Positions 1 to 10,000 of a stretch of 32,293 nucleotides of DNA are shown here, piece by piece. Made by a program: the position numbers and the translations under genes. Location: positions 1-32,293 of the forward strand of contig CAYUQI010000015.1 in assembly GCA_964446935.1 (NCBI GenBank). The letters are read 5' to 3'. Numbering within the stretch: position 1 is the stretch's first letter; each line of letters opens with the position of its first letter. This stretch comes from UASB124 sp964446935 (GTDB lineage: Bacteria; Babelota; Babeliae; Babelales; RVW-14). The notes below the pieces were generated by a model that had not been told where the DNA came from, did not search any database, and saw nothing but the letters and a program-made list of their open reading frames with translations.

Positions 1-75
1 TGGTGGCCCCAACGGGAATCGAACCCGTATTTCTGCCTTGAGAGGGCAGCGTCCTAACCGTTAGACGATGGGGCC
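1..75 (-). tRNA. tRNA-Glu (anticodon CTC), CCA encoded
   Basis: Read on the minus strand from 75 to 1, the sequence folds into a full cloverleaf. The seven-base acceptor GGCCCCA pairs with TGGGGCC, the D-arm contains TAACGGTTA, the anticodon stem CTGCC/GGCAG encloses loop CTCTCAA (anticodon CTC, reading GAG), and the T-arm contains GGTTCGATTCC. Discriminator A is followed by an encoded CCA at positions 3-1. It is divergent from the Omp85 gene that begins at about 190. The anticodon CTC reads only GAG, so a second Glu tRNA (TTC) is expected elsewhere in the genome. Confidence 0.97.
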
Positions 76-189
76 TTTTGGCGTTTTTTACATAAAATTT
101 CAATATTTTAATAAAATATATCAAAATATACACAAATGCCTTTCGGGCGTAAAGCGAATACTTGTCAATCATCACTACATGTTAGGGGT

Positions 190-3102
190 ATGGTGATACG
201 TCATATTAAAGTGGGGTGGGCGCTCTTTTTTGGGCTTGCCTGTTCAATGTTTGTTCCAATATGTCATGCCGTTGAAAAAACGTATGGTGGCAATATTGAT
301 GCCTACATGCGTGCTCATGATGGGCAGGTACAGATTGGTCCTATAACCTTCTCCTGTGATATTCCTTTAGCAAAAAAAGAGTTTTTTTACGTAACAGAGT
401 TGAAACCTCATTCGGTTCTTACTAATTCCGATATCAATCGTGCATACAAATTTTTATCACTCAAGCGTCGGTTTAATGTCATTGCTTTTGATGTTATAGA
501 AGAGCAGGCAGATAAGCGTTTGCATATTACTCTTACTGCTAATTGGGTGTTCAAAAAACTGGACTTAGAGGGTATTTGGTTTGGCCGGTCGAGGTATACA
601 AGTCTTTATACGCAACAGCCTGGAGATGTATTTGATGTACACTTGCATGAAGCATCATTAGTAGCTATTCAACAGTATTTATATGACCACGGCTATTTTA
701 CCAGTTATGTTACTGATGAGATTGAATACTCAAAAAAATCTAAAGTGATTACCGTACGTATTAAAATAAAGAAAATGAAGCGTTTTATTGTTAAGGGAAC
801 AACGGTTACGATTTCTGATGCACAGCGCTATCAAAATCACGATATTAACGGCGATTTTAAGACACTTGTTGATACCATAACAGCTAAATTTTCTAAACTT
901 CATGAAACTCCGTATTCAAAAAAGCAACTTAAAAAAGTTATTCATAAGATACGAGGATTATGTAAAGAAAAAGGCTTTGTTAATGCTCGTTTTTGGATTA
1001 CACGAAGTGAGCAGTCGAAAAAACCACTTGTTGATTTGACGCTTAAGATACACTTAGGGAAAAGAAAGGTTATAAGACTTGATGGCAATGTCGCATTGTC
1101 TGCTGATTATATCAAGCAGGAGTTTTTAAGTAAGGATACTCCTAATTGGTTATTTTCGCAGGACATTATAACCCAACAGTTGTTGCATGAATATTATAAG
1201 AAGGGGTATTGGCATACTAAAATTTCAACCAATGCGCCTGATTTAACCGGATATCATTTTTCTATCAAAGAAGGACAACCAGCCATTATTGAAAAGGTTG
1301 TTGTCCTTGATGCAACATCCAAGATTCATGAAGCGTCATCAATGATGTTGAGTGAGGCGCTAAAGAATAAACCATGTGATCAAGCTTTGTTAGATGAAAA
1401 CCTTGATCGATTAAAAGAATCATTCATAGCTAAGGGCTTTTGGGATTTTAAACTCATTGAGCAACAGTTTGTAAAAAATCAAAAAACCGGTCTTTATACC
1501 GTTCGGATTACCATTGATATGGGGACGCAACGTTTATTTGGTGGTATTGATATTGCTGGATTTAAAAACATCCGTAAAAGTGATTTTTTTAAAAAATATC
1601 GCCTCATCAAGCCATCCCAACGTGTTCCCTTCAATATGCACTGGATTCAAGAACAACGAGATTTTTTATTGGGGTATTTCCAACGGCTGGGGTATTGGTA
1701 TGTGGAAGTTGAACCACTTCTTGTTGTTTTGTCCTCCCCCGAATTAGCATCGTTGACTGATGGTACGGTATCTGTTTTATTGCGATGGAAGATAAAACGA
1801 GGCCCTAATGTTCGCTTTGGAAAAACAATTTTGCGTGGAAGCTCTACCGTTTCATTTGATAGAATTAAACGTCAGTGTGCGTTTAAAGAAGGTGAAGAGT
1901 GGGACAGAGATAAGATTGATCGAACACGTAAACGATTGAAGCAACTGGATGTTTTTAAAACAGTACAAATACAACCGTTTCAGCTTGCAAAAAGCAAGGG
2001 AAAGAAACCAATCATTGTTACCGTTGTTGATGATGATCCAATAGAGTTGCGTGCTCGTGTTGGCTATTTTGTTAATAGCAATAACGTTCTTTTTAAACGT
2101 GATTCAACCCCTAAACTTGGAGCATCGGTTATTCTTAAAAATCCTACTGGACGTGCTGATCACATATCAGCAGCTGGTGACTGGAATAAGTTTGATCGTA
2201 AAGTTTTACTTGATTATCAGTTGCCGTCACCATTCGGAACATCTCTTATGAGTACTAGTAAGGTGTTTGCAAGCAAGGTGATCAACCCTGTCGAAGTTAA
2301 AAATAGTGGGTCAGCGTATCAAGCTCTTGAATATGGATTTTTAACAGGAATTAAGGATCAATATCGAGAATATTATAGTTGGAATATTAATGTTGGTAAT
2401 GAGTGGCTGAAGATAACGCGAGTAGAGGGGAATCTGAAATATGATAAAAACCTCATTAATACAACGTTACCATATTTCTTTGTTGAGCCAGGTTTTGAAG
2501 TTGATTGGCTTGATAGTCATGTCAATACAACGAAGGGCTTCTTTGGGAAGGCTGACATCAAAATGATGGCCCCGGAAAATGATGGTGAGGTGATGGCTCG
2601 TTTGCGTGCTGAAGGTTCTGTCTTCTATCCATTAATCAAACAAATTGTTGTAGCTGCTCATTTACGCATCGGACATGTGTTTAATCGTAGATTTGATAAG
2701 ATTCCGCCAACTGAACGTTTTTATTTAGGTGGTCCAAATTCTGTTCGCGGTTATGAGCCTGATGCATTGCCACCATTGGGAGTTACTGAAGTTATTGAGG
2801 ATGGAAAACTGGTTAAAAAATATACTATCCAGGGCGGTAGCTCTATGGTTAATGCAAGCCTTGAGTTACGCTTTCCTATTTATCAATCGTTTGGAGCTGT
2901 TCTCTTTCAAGACTTCGGTATTTTAAGTCAGTCGGGATTCCCGGGATTTAAGGATCGTTGGTATCCTGGCTCAGGCTTTGGCTTACGCTACAAGACGCCT
3001 ATTGGATCAATTCGATTTGATATTGGTTGGAAATGGAAGCGTCGCTTGAAGGAAGATACCAAGTCATATGCCTGGTACCTGACTATTGGTGAGGCGTTCT
3101 AA
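190..3102 (+). CDS. Outer-membrane Omp85 protein (BamA/TamA family) with about seven POTRA-like domains
   Basis: This is a large Omp85-superfamily assembly or translocation pore of the outer membrane. I chose the ATG at 190 because it directly precedes a good signal peptide (basic MVIRHIK, hydrophobic core, cleavage after CHA). An in-frame ATG at 136 would add 18 residues before it; neither start has a convincing Shine-Dalgarno sequence. From residue 50 to about 617 I can divide the protein into seven POTRA-like units (roughly 50-118, 119-197, 198-288, 289-367, 368-445, 446-539, 540-617), each with the beta-alpha-alpha-beta-beta rhythm and GY/GF turn motifs (YDHGYF, KEKGFV, KKGYW, AKGFW, QRLGYW). 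Residues 618-970 form the C-terminal barrel, with the hallmark loop-6 motif GGPNSVRGYEPD near residue 851 and a terminal Phe. It is about 120 residues longer than the neighbouring BamA and convergent with it. It may be a TamA-like or lineage-specific second assembly protein; the partner is unknown. Confidence 0.9.
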   Translation: MVIRHIKVGWALFFGLACSMFVPICHAVEKTYGGNIDAYMRAHDGQVQIGPITFSCDIPLAKKEFFYVTELKPHSVLTNSDINRAYKFLSLKRRFNVIAFDVIEEQADKRLHITLTANWVFKKLDLEGIWFGRSRYTSLYTQQPGDVFDVHLHEASLVAIQQYLYDHGYFTSYVTDEIEYSKKSKVITVRIKIKKMKRFIVKGTTVTISDAQRYQNHDINGDFKTLVDTITAKFSKLHETPYSKKQLKKVIHKIRGLCKEKGFVNARFWITRSEQSKKPLVDLTLKIHLGKRKVIRLDGNVALSADYIKQEFLSKDTPNWLFSQDIITQQLLHEYYKKGYWHTKISTNAPDLTGYHFSIKEGQPAIIEKVVVLDATSKIHEASSMMLSEALKNKPCDQALLDENLDRLKESFIAKGFWDFKLIEQQFVKNQKTGLYTVRITIDMGTQRLFGGIDIAGFKNIRKSDFFKKYRLIKPSQRVPFNMHWIQEQRDFLLGYFQRLGYWYVEVEPLLVVLSSPELASLTDGTVSVLLRWKIKRGPNVRFGKTILRGSSTVSFDRIKRQCAFKEGEEWDRDKIDRTRKRLKQLDVFKTVQIQPFQLAKSKGKKPIIVTVVDDDPIELRARVGYFVNSNNVLFKRDSTPKLGASVILKNPTGRADHISAAGDWNKFDRKVLLDYQLPSPFGTSLMSTSKVFASKVINPVEVKNSGSAYQALEYGFLTGIKDQYREYYSWNINVGNEWLKITRVEGNLKYDKNLINTTLPYFFVEPGFEVDWLDSHVNTTKGFFGKADIKMMAPENDGEVMARLRAEGSVFYPLIKQIVVAAHLRIGHVFNRRFDKIPPTERFYLGGPNSVRGYEPDALPPLGVTEVIEDGKLVKKYTIQGGSSMVNASLELRFPIYQSFGAVLFQDFGILSQSGFPGFKDRWYPGSGFGLRYKTPIGSIRFDIGWKWKRRLKEDTKSYAWYLTIGEAF

Positions 3103-3190
3103 GTATCATTAGACTTTTTCTGAAACTGGTTATCTCTCACATTTTAACAAAATCAACATATTTTTACACAATGATGAATCAGCTTTGTGC

Positions 3191-3259
3191 GTCGTACCGG
3201 CAAAAGCCGATAACTAGATTGAATTGGTATTTCTGGACACCGGCCTTCGCCGGTGCGAC
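3191..3259. repeat. REP-like imperfect inverted repeat
   Basis: Two arms of about 28 nt (3191-3218 and 3232-3259) match in inverted orientation at about 21 of 28 positions around a 13-nt spacer. Each arm carries the core ACCGGC-N4-GCC and is bounded by GTCG/CGAC. The outline resembles dispersed intergenic palindromic elements (REP/MITE-like). I see no second copy in this window, so its repetitive nature is inference. It sits in the 396-nt gap between the two convergent Omp85 genes; nothing else is recognisable there except the palindrome at 3427-3480. Confidence 0.5.
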
Positions 3260-3426
3260 ACGGTATCGCACACAAGTATTTACAGTAAAATTAATGGGTT
3301 CAGAAGAAGTTTATTTCTTATAAAAAAATTCTAACAGATCGCATTTTCAGGATTCTATGCAAACAACCCCAAGCTTGTCCAAAAGCTCATAATCGCATGG
3401 TTCACTTCTTTGGCTGTCAAGACTTA

Positions 3427-3480
3427 TCCAATCAAGAACATAAGGGGCTGCGTACGCAGCCCCTTATGTTCTTGATTGGA
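3427..3480 (-). terminator. 54-nt perfect palindrome just after bamA, probable terminator
   Basis: Positions 3427-3453 and 3454-3480 are exact reverse complements: 27-bp arms with no loop bases, a GC-rich centre (GGGGCTGCGTACGCAGCCCC) and AT-rich flanks. It begins 18 nt past the bamA stop codon and lies 325 nt beyond the stop of the convergent Omp85 gene. There is no clean run of T on either side, so termination is inferred from position and stability. It could instead be a recombination or protein-binding palindrome. Confidence 0.6.
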
Positions 3481-3498
3481 ATATAATTACTATATTAT

Positions 3499-6033
3499 CT
3501 ACCATGCATAGTTCATGCTCAAGTGGAACTCACTTGGTGATTCGTGTTCTGCCTTTTTGCGATCTAATTTGAAACCCCAGTCGATTTTTGCAGGAACAGG
3601 CTTAAGAAGATTCAGCCCAAATCCAACGGAATGGCGTAGGTCAAAGTTGTCTCGTCGTATTTTTGACTGATACTCATTAGGTATATCCCCTTTTGGAGTG
3701 TCCCACCCAGCACCGGCGTCATAAAAGACGTGTGCTTTCATAGAATAATCAGGGATCAATGGGAAGATTAATTCAGTATTAAAGACTAAGGCATGTTGTG
3801 CACCAAGAGGGTCACCAGTTACCCAGGCTGGGCCAATGCCGCCCCACGTAAAACCGCGAACCGTTGACTGACCACCAATGTGGTATAACTCTTTGTATGG
3901 TACCGGTCTTGATTGTGAGAACGCACGGATATTACCAAGTTTAAGGTGCATACCAAGTACGAGCGGTTCTCCCAACAAAAGTTTATCAATTAATGCTGTG
4001 TAGAAACTTCCCTCGGCTTCTGTTTTTAAGAATGTAAAGTCATTATTAATTCCTGGTAAGGCTGTTCGAGCACCAATTGAAATTTTATATCCGCTTTTTG
4101 GATACACTTGGTGATCCCGAGTATCCTTAATTAATTCAAGACCAATCCAATTCATGGTGCCTTCTTGGAAGGTTCTGTTAACAATTGGTTGGTAGGCAAG
4201 ATAATTGTTCCATAATATTTTGTAATATGCAGGATTGGTAATCTCGTATCGTGGATCAGGTTTAAGCAGCTCTGGATGGTTTGTGGTGATATCCTCAATA
4301 CCCAAATCGAGTACCAATTGTAAGCGTCTATCAATTCCAGGCAACCAGAAACCTAACCTTAAATCGCCGCCGAGAACCTTTTGAATAGGCGTTTTATTAA
4401 GTGTATGCCATTGTTCAAATTCATCCCAACGTTTATATAAGGAGATTCCCGTTGAAACATTACTATCAAAGATGTGTGGATCAAAAAAGTGTGCTTCTAA
4501 GCGTCTGAAGCGATGTCTATCGGCCTGTACCAAGCCGCCCACATCCCAGCCATACCCCAAGAGGTTTGCCTTATCCACAGAAACCATTGCACGGAGCGAT
4601 GGCGTTGGGTTGTATTGATCGGTACCATAGCTGAGCATGAAATTAAGATTACCTGTTTTTGCTTCTTTAACATTCATTTCCAAGTCGGCAAGCTCGTCGG
4701 ACAATCGATGTAACTTCCATGTTACACCATCTTTTTCAAAGAAGCTGAGGTATTCAACCGATGATTGAGAGGCGGTCAGCTTTTTAGTGGTAATCATGTC
4801 GCCTTCTATAATTTCAAGTTGACGACGAATGACTTTGTCACGGGTAACGCGATTACCTGAAATGGTAATGCGATTGGCGTACATTTTTTTACCGCGTTCT
4901 ATGTGAAAATTGATATCAACTTCATTAGTCTTTTCATCCGGCTTAACTTGTGGATAAACATCGCAATAGATGTATCCTTTTTCGCCATACAAATCTTTGA
5001 TTTTGTTCATTGTTTGAACAAGTTTAGTTTGTGAGAATGGACTTCCGCTTGTCAGTTGAACCAATGGCATTAATTCATCTTCACTGTGGATTTCATCGCC
5101 CATAACGTGGAGTTCGCGAATAAAGAACTGAGGGCCTTCTTTGATATGAAAGGTAATGCTAATGTCTTTTTTGTTGTCTGAAAAAACTACATCAACCTTG
5201 GTTGTTTTTGCCATTAAATAACCATTGTCACGATAGAAGTATTCAAGACGGTGCTTGTCCATTTCAAGCATTTCTTCGTTGTATGCTCCTGCACTATCCA
5301 TAAAGCTCAAAAGCCAGTTTTCACGTGAATAGATAATAGTTCTGAGTTTGCGGTCAGGCATATTTTTGTTGCCAGTAAAGTGCACAAATTTAATTGATGA
5401 TGCTGGTCCCTCGTGCACGGTAAAAATGGCAGATGCTTTGTCAGGATTGTCTTTGTTAGGAACAAGTTCATAGGTGATAGAGACGTTGTGTTTATTCTCT
5501 TCACGATACATTTTTTGTGTTGCAACAACAATGCGTCGCATTGTTTCATCATCAATGGTAGTTAGTTTATCGAGGCGAAGTTTTTCTTTGATTTTTTTTG
5601 TTTTGATTGATTTGTTTCCCTTGAATTCTAGCTTTTCAAGCAGCTTTTTCTCTTCAACAACAACATATAATTTCATGTTGTTATCATCGATTTTTTCACC
5701 ATCCAGGCGTACTTGATGAAAGCTATCGAGATCATAGATGTTACGAATGGCAATGCCGCGTTTTTGATCGTCAAATTCTTGACCAACTTTATAAGGAAGG
5801 CGATGTAAGATGGCCTGTTTTTTGACGTACTTATTTCCCTCAATAATGATTTGTTTGATGATCATGTGAGCAAAGGGTGATTCATTATGAATAATGTCTG
5901 TATCTTCTGATTGCGACTCTGGTTCGTCTTGTTCCTCAATCAGCTTAAGATTTGGCTCCCCTTCTTCTGCATAGAGGTTTAACGCTAGTACGCTTGACAA
6001 TAAAATTAATATTAATGGTTTCTTAAAAATCAT
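3499..6033 (-). CDS. bamA: Outer membrane protein assembly factor BamA
   Basis: This is the core subunit of the beta-barrel assembly machine, which folds outer-membrane proteins into the membrane. The N-terminus MIFKKPLILILL...LNLYA is a signal peptide cleaved before EEGEP. An ATG four codons upstream (6045) is possible; neither start has a clear ribosome binding site. An acidic linker is followed by five POTRA domains (about residues 57-133, 134-212, 213-303, 304-384, 385-465) and then the 16-strand barrel to residue 844. The barrel holds the loop-6 motif GGQSTVRGFTWGG near residue 725, and the C-terminus ends in an aromatic residue (NYAW). Domain count and length (844 residues) are typical of BamA. 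It is monocistronic as far as the window shows, with a candidate promoter at 6177-6205 and a palindrome directly after the stop. Skp or LpxD, often next to bamA, are absent here. Confidence 0.95.
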   Translation of the reverse strand: MIFKKPLILILLSSVLALNLYAEEGEPNLKLIEEQDEPESQSEDTDIIHNESPFAHMIIKQIIIEGNKYVKKQAILHRLPYKVGQEFDDQKRGIAIRNIYDLDSFHQVRLDGEKIDDNNMKLYVVVEEKKLLEKLEFKGNKSIKTKKIKEKLRLDKLTTIDDETMRRIVVATQKMYREENKHNVSITYELVPNKDNPDKASAIFTVHEGPASSIKFVHFTGNKNMPDRKLRTIIYSRENWLLSFMDSAGAYNEEMLEMDKHRLEYFYRDNGYLMAKTTKVDVVFSDNKKDISITFHIKEGPQFFIRELHVMGDEIHSEDELMPLVQLTSGSPFSQTKLVQTMNKIKDLYGEKGYIYCDVYPQVKPDEKTNEVDINFHIERGKKMYANRITISGNRVTRDKVIRRQLEIIEGDMITTKKLTASQSSVEYLSFFEKDGVTWKLHRLSDELADLEMNVKEAKTGNLNFMLSYGTDQYNPTPSLRAMVSVDKANLLGYGWDVGGLVQADRHRFRRLEAHFFDPHIFDSNVSTGISLYKRWDEFEQWHTLNKTPIQKVLGGDLRLGFWLPGIDRRLQLVLDLGIEDITTNHPELLKPDPRYEITNPAYYKILWNNYLAYQPIVNRTFQEGTMNWIGLELIKDTRDHQVYPKSGYKISIGARTALPGINNDFTFLKTEAEGSFYTALIDKLLLGEPLVLGMHLKLGNIRAFSQSRPVPYKELYHIGGQSTVRGFTWGGIGPAWVTGDPLGAQHALVFNTELIFPLIPDYSMKAHVFYDAGAGWDTPKGDIPNEYQSKIRRDNFDLRHSVGFGLNLLKPVPAKIDWGFKLDRKKAEHESPSEFHLSMNYAW

Positions 6034-6176
6034 GCACCAACCCATCTACCAATAAATTTAATGTTATCAAGATTTTTGATATACCGTGGTTGTTGGTATA
6101 ACATTCATCAACCACAAGGAACATTACTGTTTTTACGACACAGTAGAGGATTTTATGATACCTGTTTGGGAAAAAA

Positions 6177-6205
6177 AAGCTATGGTTTTTCAAATTTTTT
6201 GTCAA
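6177..6205 (-). promoter_or_regulatory. Candidate promoter for bamA
   Basis: On the minus strand a perfect TTGACA (6205-6200) is followed after 17 nt by TAGCTT (6182-6177), which matches the -10 consensus at only three of six positions. It lies about 140 nt before the bamA start in the 326-nt divergent intergenic region 6034-6359. Moderate to weak call. Confidence 0.4.
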
Positions 6206-6288
6206 TTAAGCAAAATGGCTCGATTTCTTGATTAAAAATAATGTCTTACAGAAATGAAAAGGCATGTGGTGCTTGCCTGTGACATTCA

Positions 6289-6316
6289 TTGATTTAATTA
6301 TTTTTTTTCGTACAAT
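6289..6316 (+). promoter_or_regulatory. Candidate promoter for the cytidylyltransferase gene
   Basis: TTGATT (6289-6294), a 16-nt spacer and TACAAT (6311-6316) lie about 40 nt before the start codon at 6360. A strong Shine-Dalgarno sequence GAGGAG follows at about 6349-6354. Matches to consensus are 4 of 6 and 5 of 6. Confidence 0.5.
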
Positions 6317-6359
6317 GTGTGGGTATTGAAAAGTTTGTTCTTTTTAATGAGGAGAAATC

Positions 6360-6935
6360 ATGATGACAAAAAGAAGTTTTTTATCACTGGTTGCGTGTGT
6401 ATGGTATACCATTGCCGCTTGCTCAGATGCGCCTATTGTTTCTGAGCCAACAGCGGCTCCTTCGAGTTCAGAGACATCGGTTGTTGTACCACAATCGCAG
6501 GGTAAACAGGTTCGTGTGTATGTAGACATGATTGGGGATCTGTTCCATGCGGGACACATTGCCTTTATTCAGCAAGCTCGTCAGTTTGGTACGTATTTAA
6601 TTGTCGGACTTTGCAACGATGAAGTTAGTACCGCGTATAAACGTAGACCGATTTTGACGATGGAAGAACGTGCGGTTGAGGTTGCTGCGTGTCGTTATGT
6701 TGATGAGGTGTTGCTTGATGCTCCGCTTGTCCTAACCGATGAGTGGCTTGATCAACATAAAATAGATATTGTGGTACATGGTGATGATTATAGTGCCGAA
6801 AAGTTTGAGAAATATTATGGAGCCGCCAAACGTCGTGGCATACTCAGATCAGTACCATATACCAAGGGTATTTCAACCTCAGATCTTATTCGTAGAATAC
6901 GCTCCAGATCTGAACAAGAGATTAATCCAAAGTAA
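6360..6935 (+). CDS. Cytidylyltransferase (choline/ethanolamine-phosphate type) with lipoprotein signal
   Basis: The enzyme family transfers CMP from CTP to a phosphorylated alcohol such as phosphocholine, phosphoethanolamine or glycerol-3-phosphate, giving a CDP-activated head group. The catalytic domain spans residues about 51-185: HAGH (63-66, the HxGH nucleotide-binding motif), the CRYVDEV segment, HGDDY, and near residue 171 GISTSDLI, the C-terminal signature of the family. The CRYVDEV and ISTSDLI parts look closer to eukaryotic-type choline/ethanolamine enzymes than to TagD-type enzymes. Unusually, it starts with a basic MMTKR, a hydrophobic stretch and a lipobox IAAC (Cys21), then a Ser/Thr/Pro-rich linker. 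The start is well supported by GAGGAG upstream, and I see no plausible later start before the domain. As written, the product would be an exported lipoprotein, which is odd for a CTP-dependent enzyme. Substrate is not determined. Confidence 0.85.
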   Translation: MMTKRSFLSLVACVWYTIAACSDAPIVSEPTAAPSSSETSVVVPQSQGKQVRVYVDMIGDLFHAGHIAFIQQARQFGTYLIVGLCNDEVSTAYKRRPILTMEERAVEVAACRYVDEVLLDAPLVLTDEWLDQHKIDIVVHGDDYSAEKFEKYYGAAKRRGILRSVPYTKGISTSDLIRRIRSRSEQEINPK

Positions 6936-6951
6936 AAAGAGTTTAATTAAC

Positions 6952-6991
6952 AACAAGAGAGGCCGGGCACGAGTGCCCGGCCTCTCTTGTT
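6952..6991. terminator. Bidirectional intrinsic terminator
   Basis: A perfect 19-bp stem (6952-6970 with 6973-6991), two-base loop, GC-rich core GGCCGGGCAC and T-rich tails in both directions lies between two convergent genes whose stops are at 6935 and 7013. It probably serves both. Confidence 0.85.
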
Positions 6992-7012
6992 TCTTGATGG
7001 CTGTTGGTCGAT

Positions 7013-10000
7013 TTAAGATTCTGGTTCACTTGATGCTTGTTTTTTGATCGCTTTTTTTGCAGTGGTCTTTTTGGCGGATGCCTTTTTAACAGCTGTCTTT
7101 TTACCTTCTACTTTCTTTACTGTTTGTTGTTGAATTCGTACTGGCCGAGCTGTTTTACCAGGTTTTTTGGTCAATGTTGTTTTAGGCGCTGCTTTTTTAA
7201 CTGTTTTTTGGGTTGTTTTTTTAAGAGTAGGTACTTTTGTTCGAGGAGCTTTAACGACCTTACCTTTTCTGCCTGCAGCTTTTTTCTTTGCTTTTACCTT
7301 CTTTGGAGCCTTCTTTGCTTTTTTGGCTTGTTTTACGGCAGCAACTTTCTTCTCGATAACTACTTGTTGAACAGGTGTAATTACCAACGGGGCTTCAGGA
7401 ACCACGACAGGTTCTTTCTTTTCACCCATAATGGTTTCAAGTTCATCTGCCCCTATTTCATCGAGTGATTTTGTGTTAACGACAATCTTGCGAATTGCAA
7501 CAGGATCTTCGTCGCTACCAATGCCTGGTATGCGGAGATCTTTTGCAAAGTCAGGATATGGATCATTAAAGGTAATGATAGCTTTGGAGGCATTAGGTTT
7601 TCCCACACCGATTCGTATGGTTGCGCCGTCAAAATCAATCCAATATGCTTTGAAGTTTCGTGAATCGAGCATTAAGTCACGATATTGTGGTTGTTCATAG
7701 TCGGCTTCAAGTATAGGAGATGCGTAGACACCACGAGAGATTGTTGCCATGGTGTTAGCCTGAGCGCCTAAATCAATGATGTAACTCTTTTTACCTAAAT
7801 CGTTGGTTAAAGAAATGAAAATATCTCCGTAGCCCTTTGCTTCGAATGTAATTAAGCCTTTGCCAGGGGTGGTTAATTGGTTGTCGCGCAAATGATATAT
7901 TGTTCCTTTGCTTTCAAATGTTAATCCATAGTTGTTCATGATTGGGCTGACAAAAATATCACGGAAGAAGTCATTCGTAGCAATAGCCAAATCATTTTTC
8001 ATACGAGACTCTTCATCGCTAGAAGGGTCAAGCAAGAAAATGGTGGAATAAGCACCTACCAAAACATCAAAAGTACCGGCATAGATGTTCACGTTGTTTG
8101 CCGTTATGTCACCTTCGGCATTTTTAACTTTATCTCTAAAATCAATAATGCCTTTAACAAGTTGTTTGCGGACGCTAGGATCTTTGATGACCATTGAACT
8201 ATCAACGAGTTCCAAGATCTTTTTATAGTTTTGAATGAAAAGGTCTAATTGGGATGGTATTTGAAGTGTGCTGAGAATTTCCATGGCCTGATTAACTTGT
8301 TGTGTTTTTTGTTCAACGGCTGTTGGGACATAGGCGCCGGCTTTTGCCCACATAATTTGATCTTGTGGAATCTTCATGTCGCGTTCTTTTTCCCAGGCTT
8401 CAATATCGGCTTTTTCTCCAGCTGAACAAATACCTGTAACCATACCAGCGATATTTGCTGCTGCGCCAACTCCGGCCATTACGCCTGAGGCTGCCATTGA
8501 GCCGCCCTTAAGGAGTGAATTTGATTGAACTGTTTCATTGTGACTAACATGTTTGAGTTTGGATTTTGCTTCTTGTAATTGCTCAGGGGTCACTGTTCCT
8601 GCTTGTCTAAATGGCGTTGGAGTACCGCGTTGTTGTGTTGCGCTAGTACTTACCCCACCAGCGGCGGCTCCTATCTCAGCACTGACGTTGTCTCCTCCTT
8701 GCGTTTTTTCATCACCAGTTGGTGCGGCTGCTGGTTTAGATGCGCTGCTGCCCATGCCCATTCCCATGCCCATTGGAGGTTTCATGGCTGCTGCAGCATC
8801 CATCATGCCGGGAGCAACTTTCTCTTGTAACTGTTGGGTTGTTACATCAAGGAGATTTGCCGATTTACGTTTGGCTTTTATCGATGGTGGTTCTACGTCC
8901 CACAATGGTTTAATTTCAACGAATTGATCTGATTTTTCATTGAGGATGATGTCCATGAGGTATTGCGTGCCTGGCGCTGTTGCTTGTCCAATGGTGTATT
9001 CTCGACCAGAAAAAAGATCTTTCAGGGTTATTTGTTTCCCTGGTTGTGATAGTTGGAAGAGATATGGATCTATGAGAATAAGGCCACCCTCAAATTCTTT
9101 AAAGGTGATTGTTTTGATAACGGATTTTTCTTTTTTAGGATCAAAGGTAATTTGAGCTTTTGGCCAGAGCGTTACATTGCTTACCGTAACGCTCCCATCT
9201 TTGCTGCCAAATCCAACAAAACAAATTTTATTTTCTTTTTCAGTTTTAAGGGTCTTGGTCATGAAAACCGGTTTGCCGATTTTGCCAAGTTCCCCTATTC
9301 CAAGCATAAGAACGCCTGTTTCATCGAAGCTTATCCAGCAAGGCACTGTTGCTTTGCCGATATTTGCTTCTTTAACGTCAGGGTTATAGTCAGAATCTAA
9401 TTTGCCGAGTTCTTCTTTTGTTTCCCTATCGACAACGACGATACCATCTGGGCCAATAAATATTTTATATCCTTTTTGCCCTATTTGAGGATCTTCAGCC
9501 AGATCTACAACACAGGTACCTTGTCCAGCAAGATTAAATGAGATGGTACCTTGATTGGCTGGTGATAATTGTTTATCAAGCCAAGCAGGTGCGTCAGTAC
9601 TTCCTGTGGCTGCTGAAGGTATGGTGATATATGAATATCCCGGTTTTTCAATGATGAGCGGTTTATTGATGATTTGGAAGCCGAGACATCGAGCGCTGGT
9701 AAAGCCGGTACCTACGCCAAGACGGTTAATTAAAGGAATCGGTTCGGGATCGGTATAGCTAAGAATAGGAACTTTGCCGATGGTTACAATAATAGTTCCA
9801 TTTTTATTAATACTAACGGCGACGTCTTCTATTTTTCCGCCTTGAACGCGAGCAAAAGAATTATCTTGAGCCCATACTTCGCGAATGCGTTTGCCGTTTT
9901 TATACAGGGTTGTTCCGATTTCATTGAGCACAATTTCATATTCTGGTTTAGGACCAATTTCATTTGCCAGAGCAATGTTAACATCACCGTTGCTATCAGC

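Noticed and set aside
7037..7468. Plus-strand open frames rich in Phe/Leu/Cys across the 7013-11335 gene
   Set aside because: They are antisense to the Lys/Ala-rich tail and domains of the large secreted protein; composition mirrors the AAG/AAA codons of the opposite strand, and they lack ribosome binding sites.
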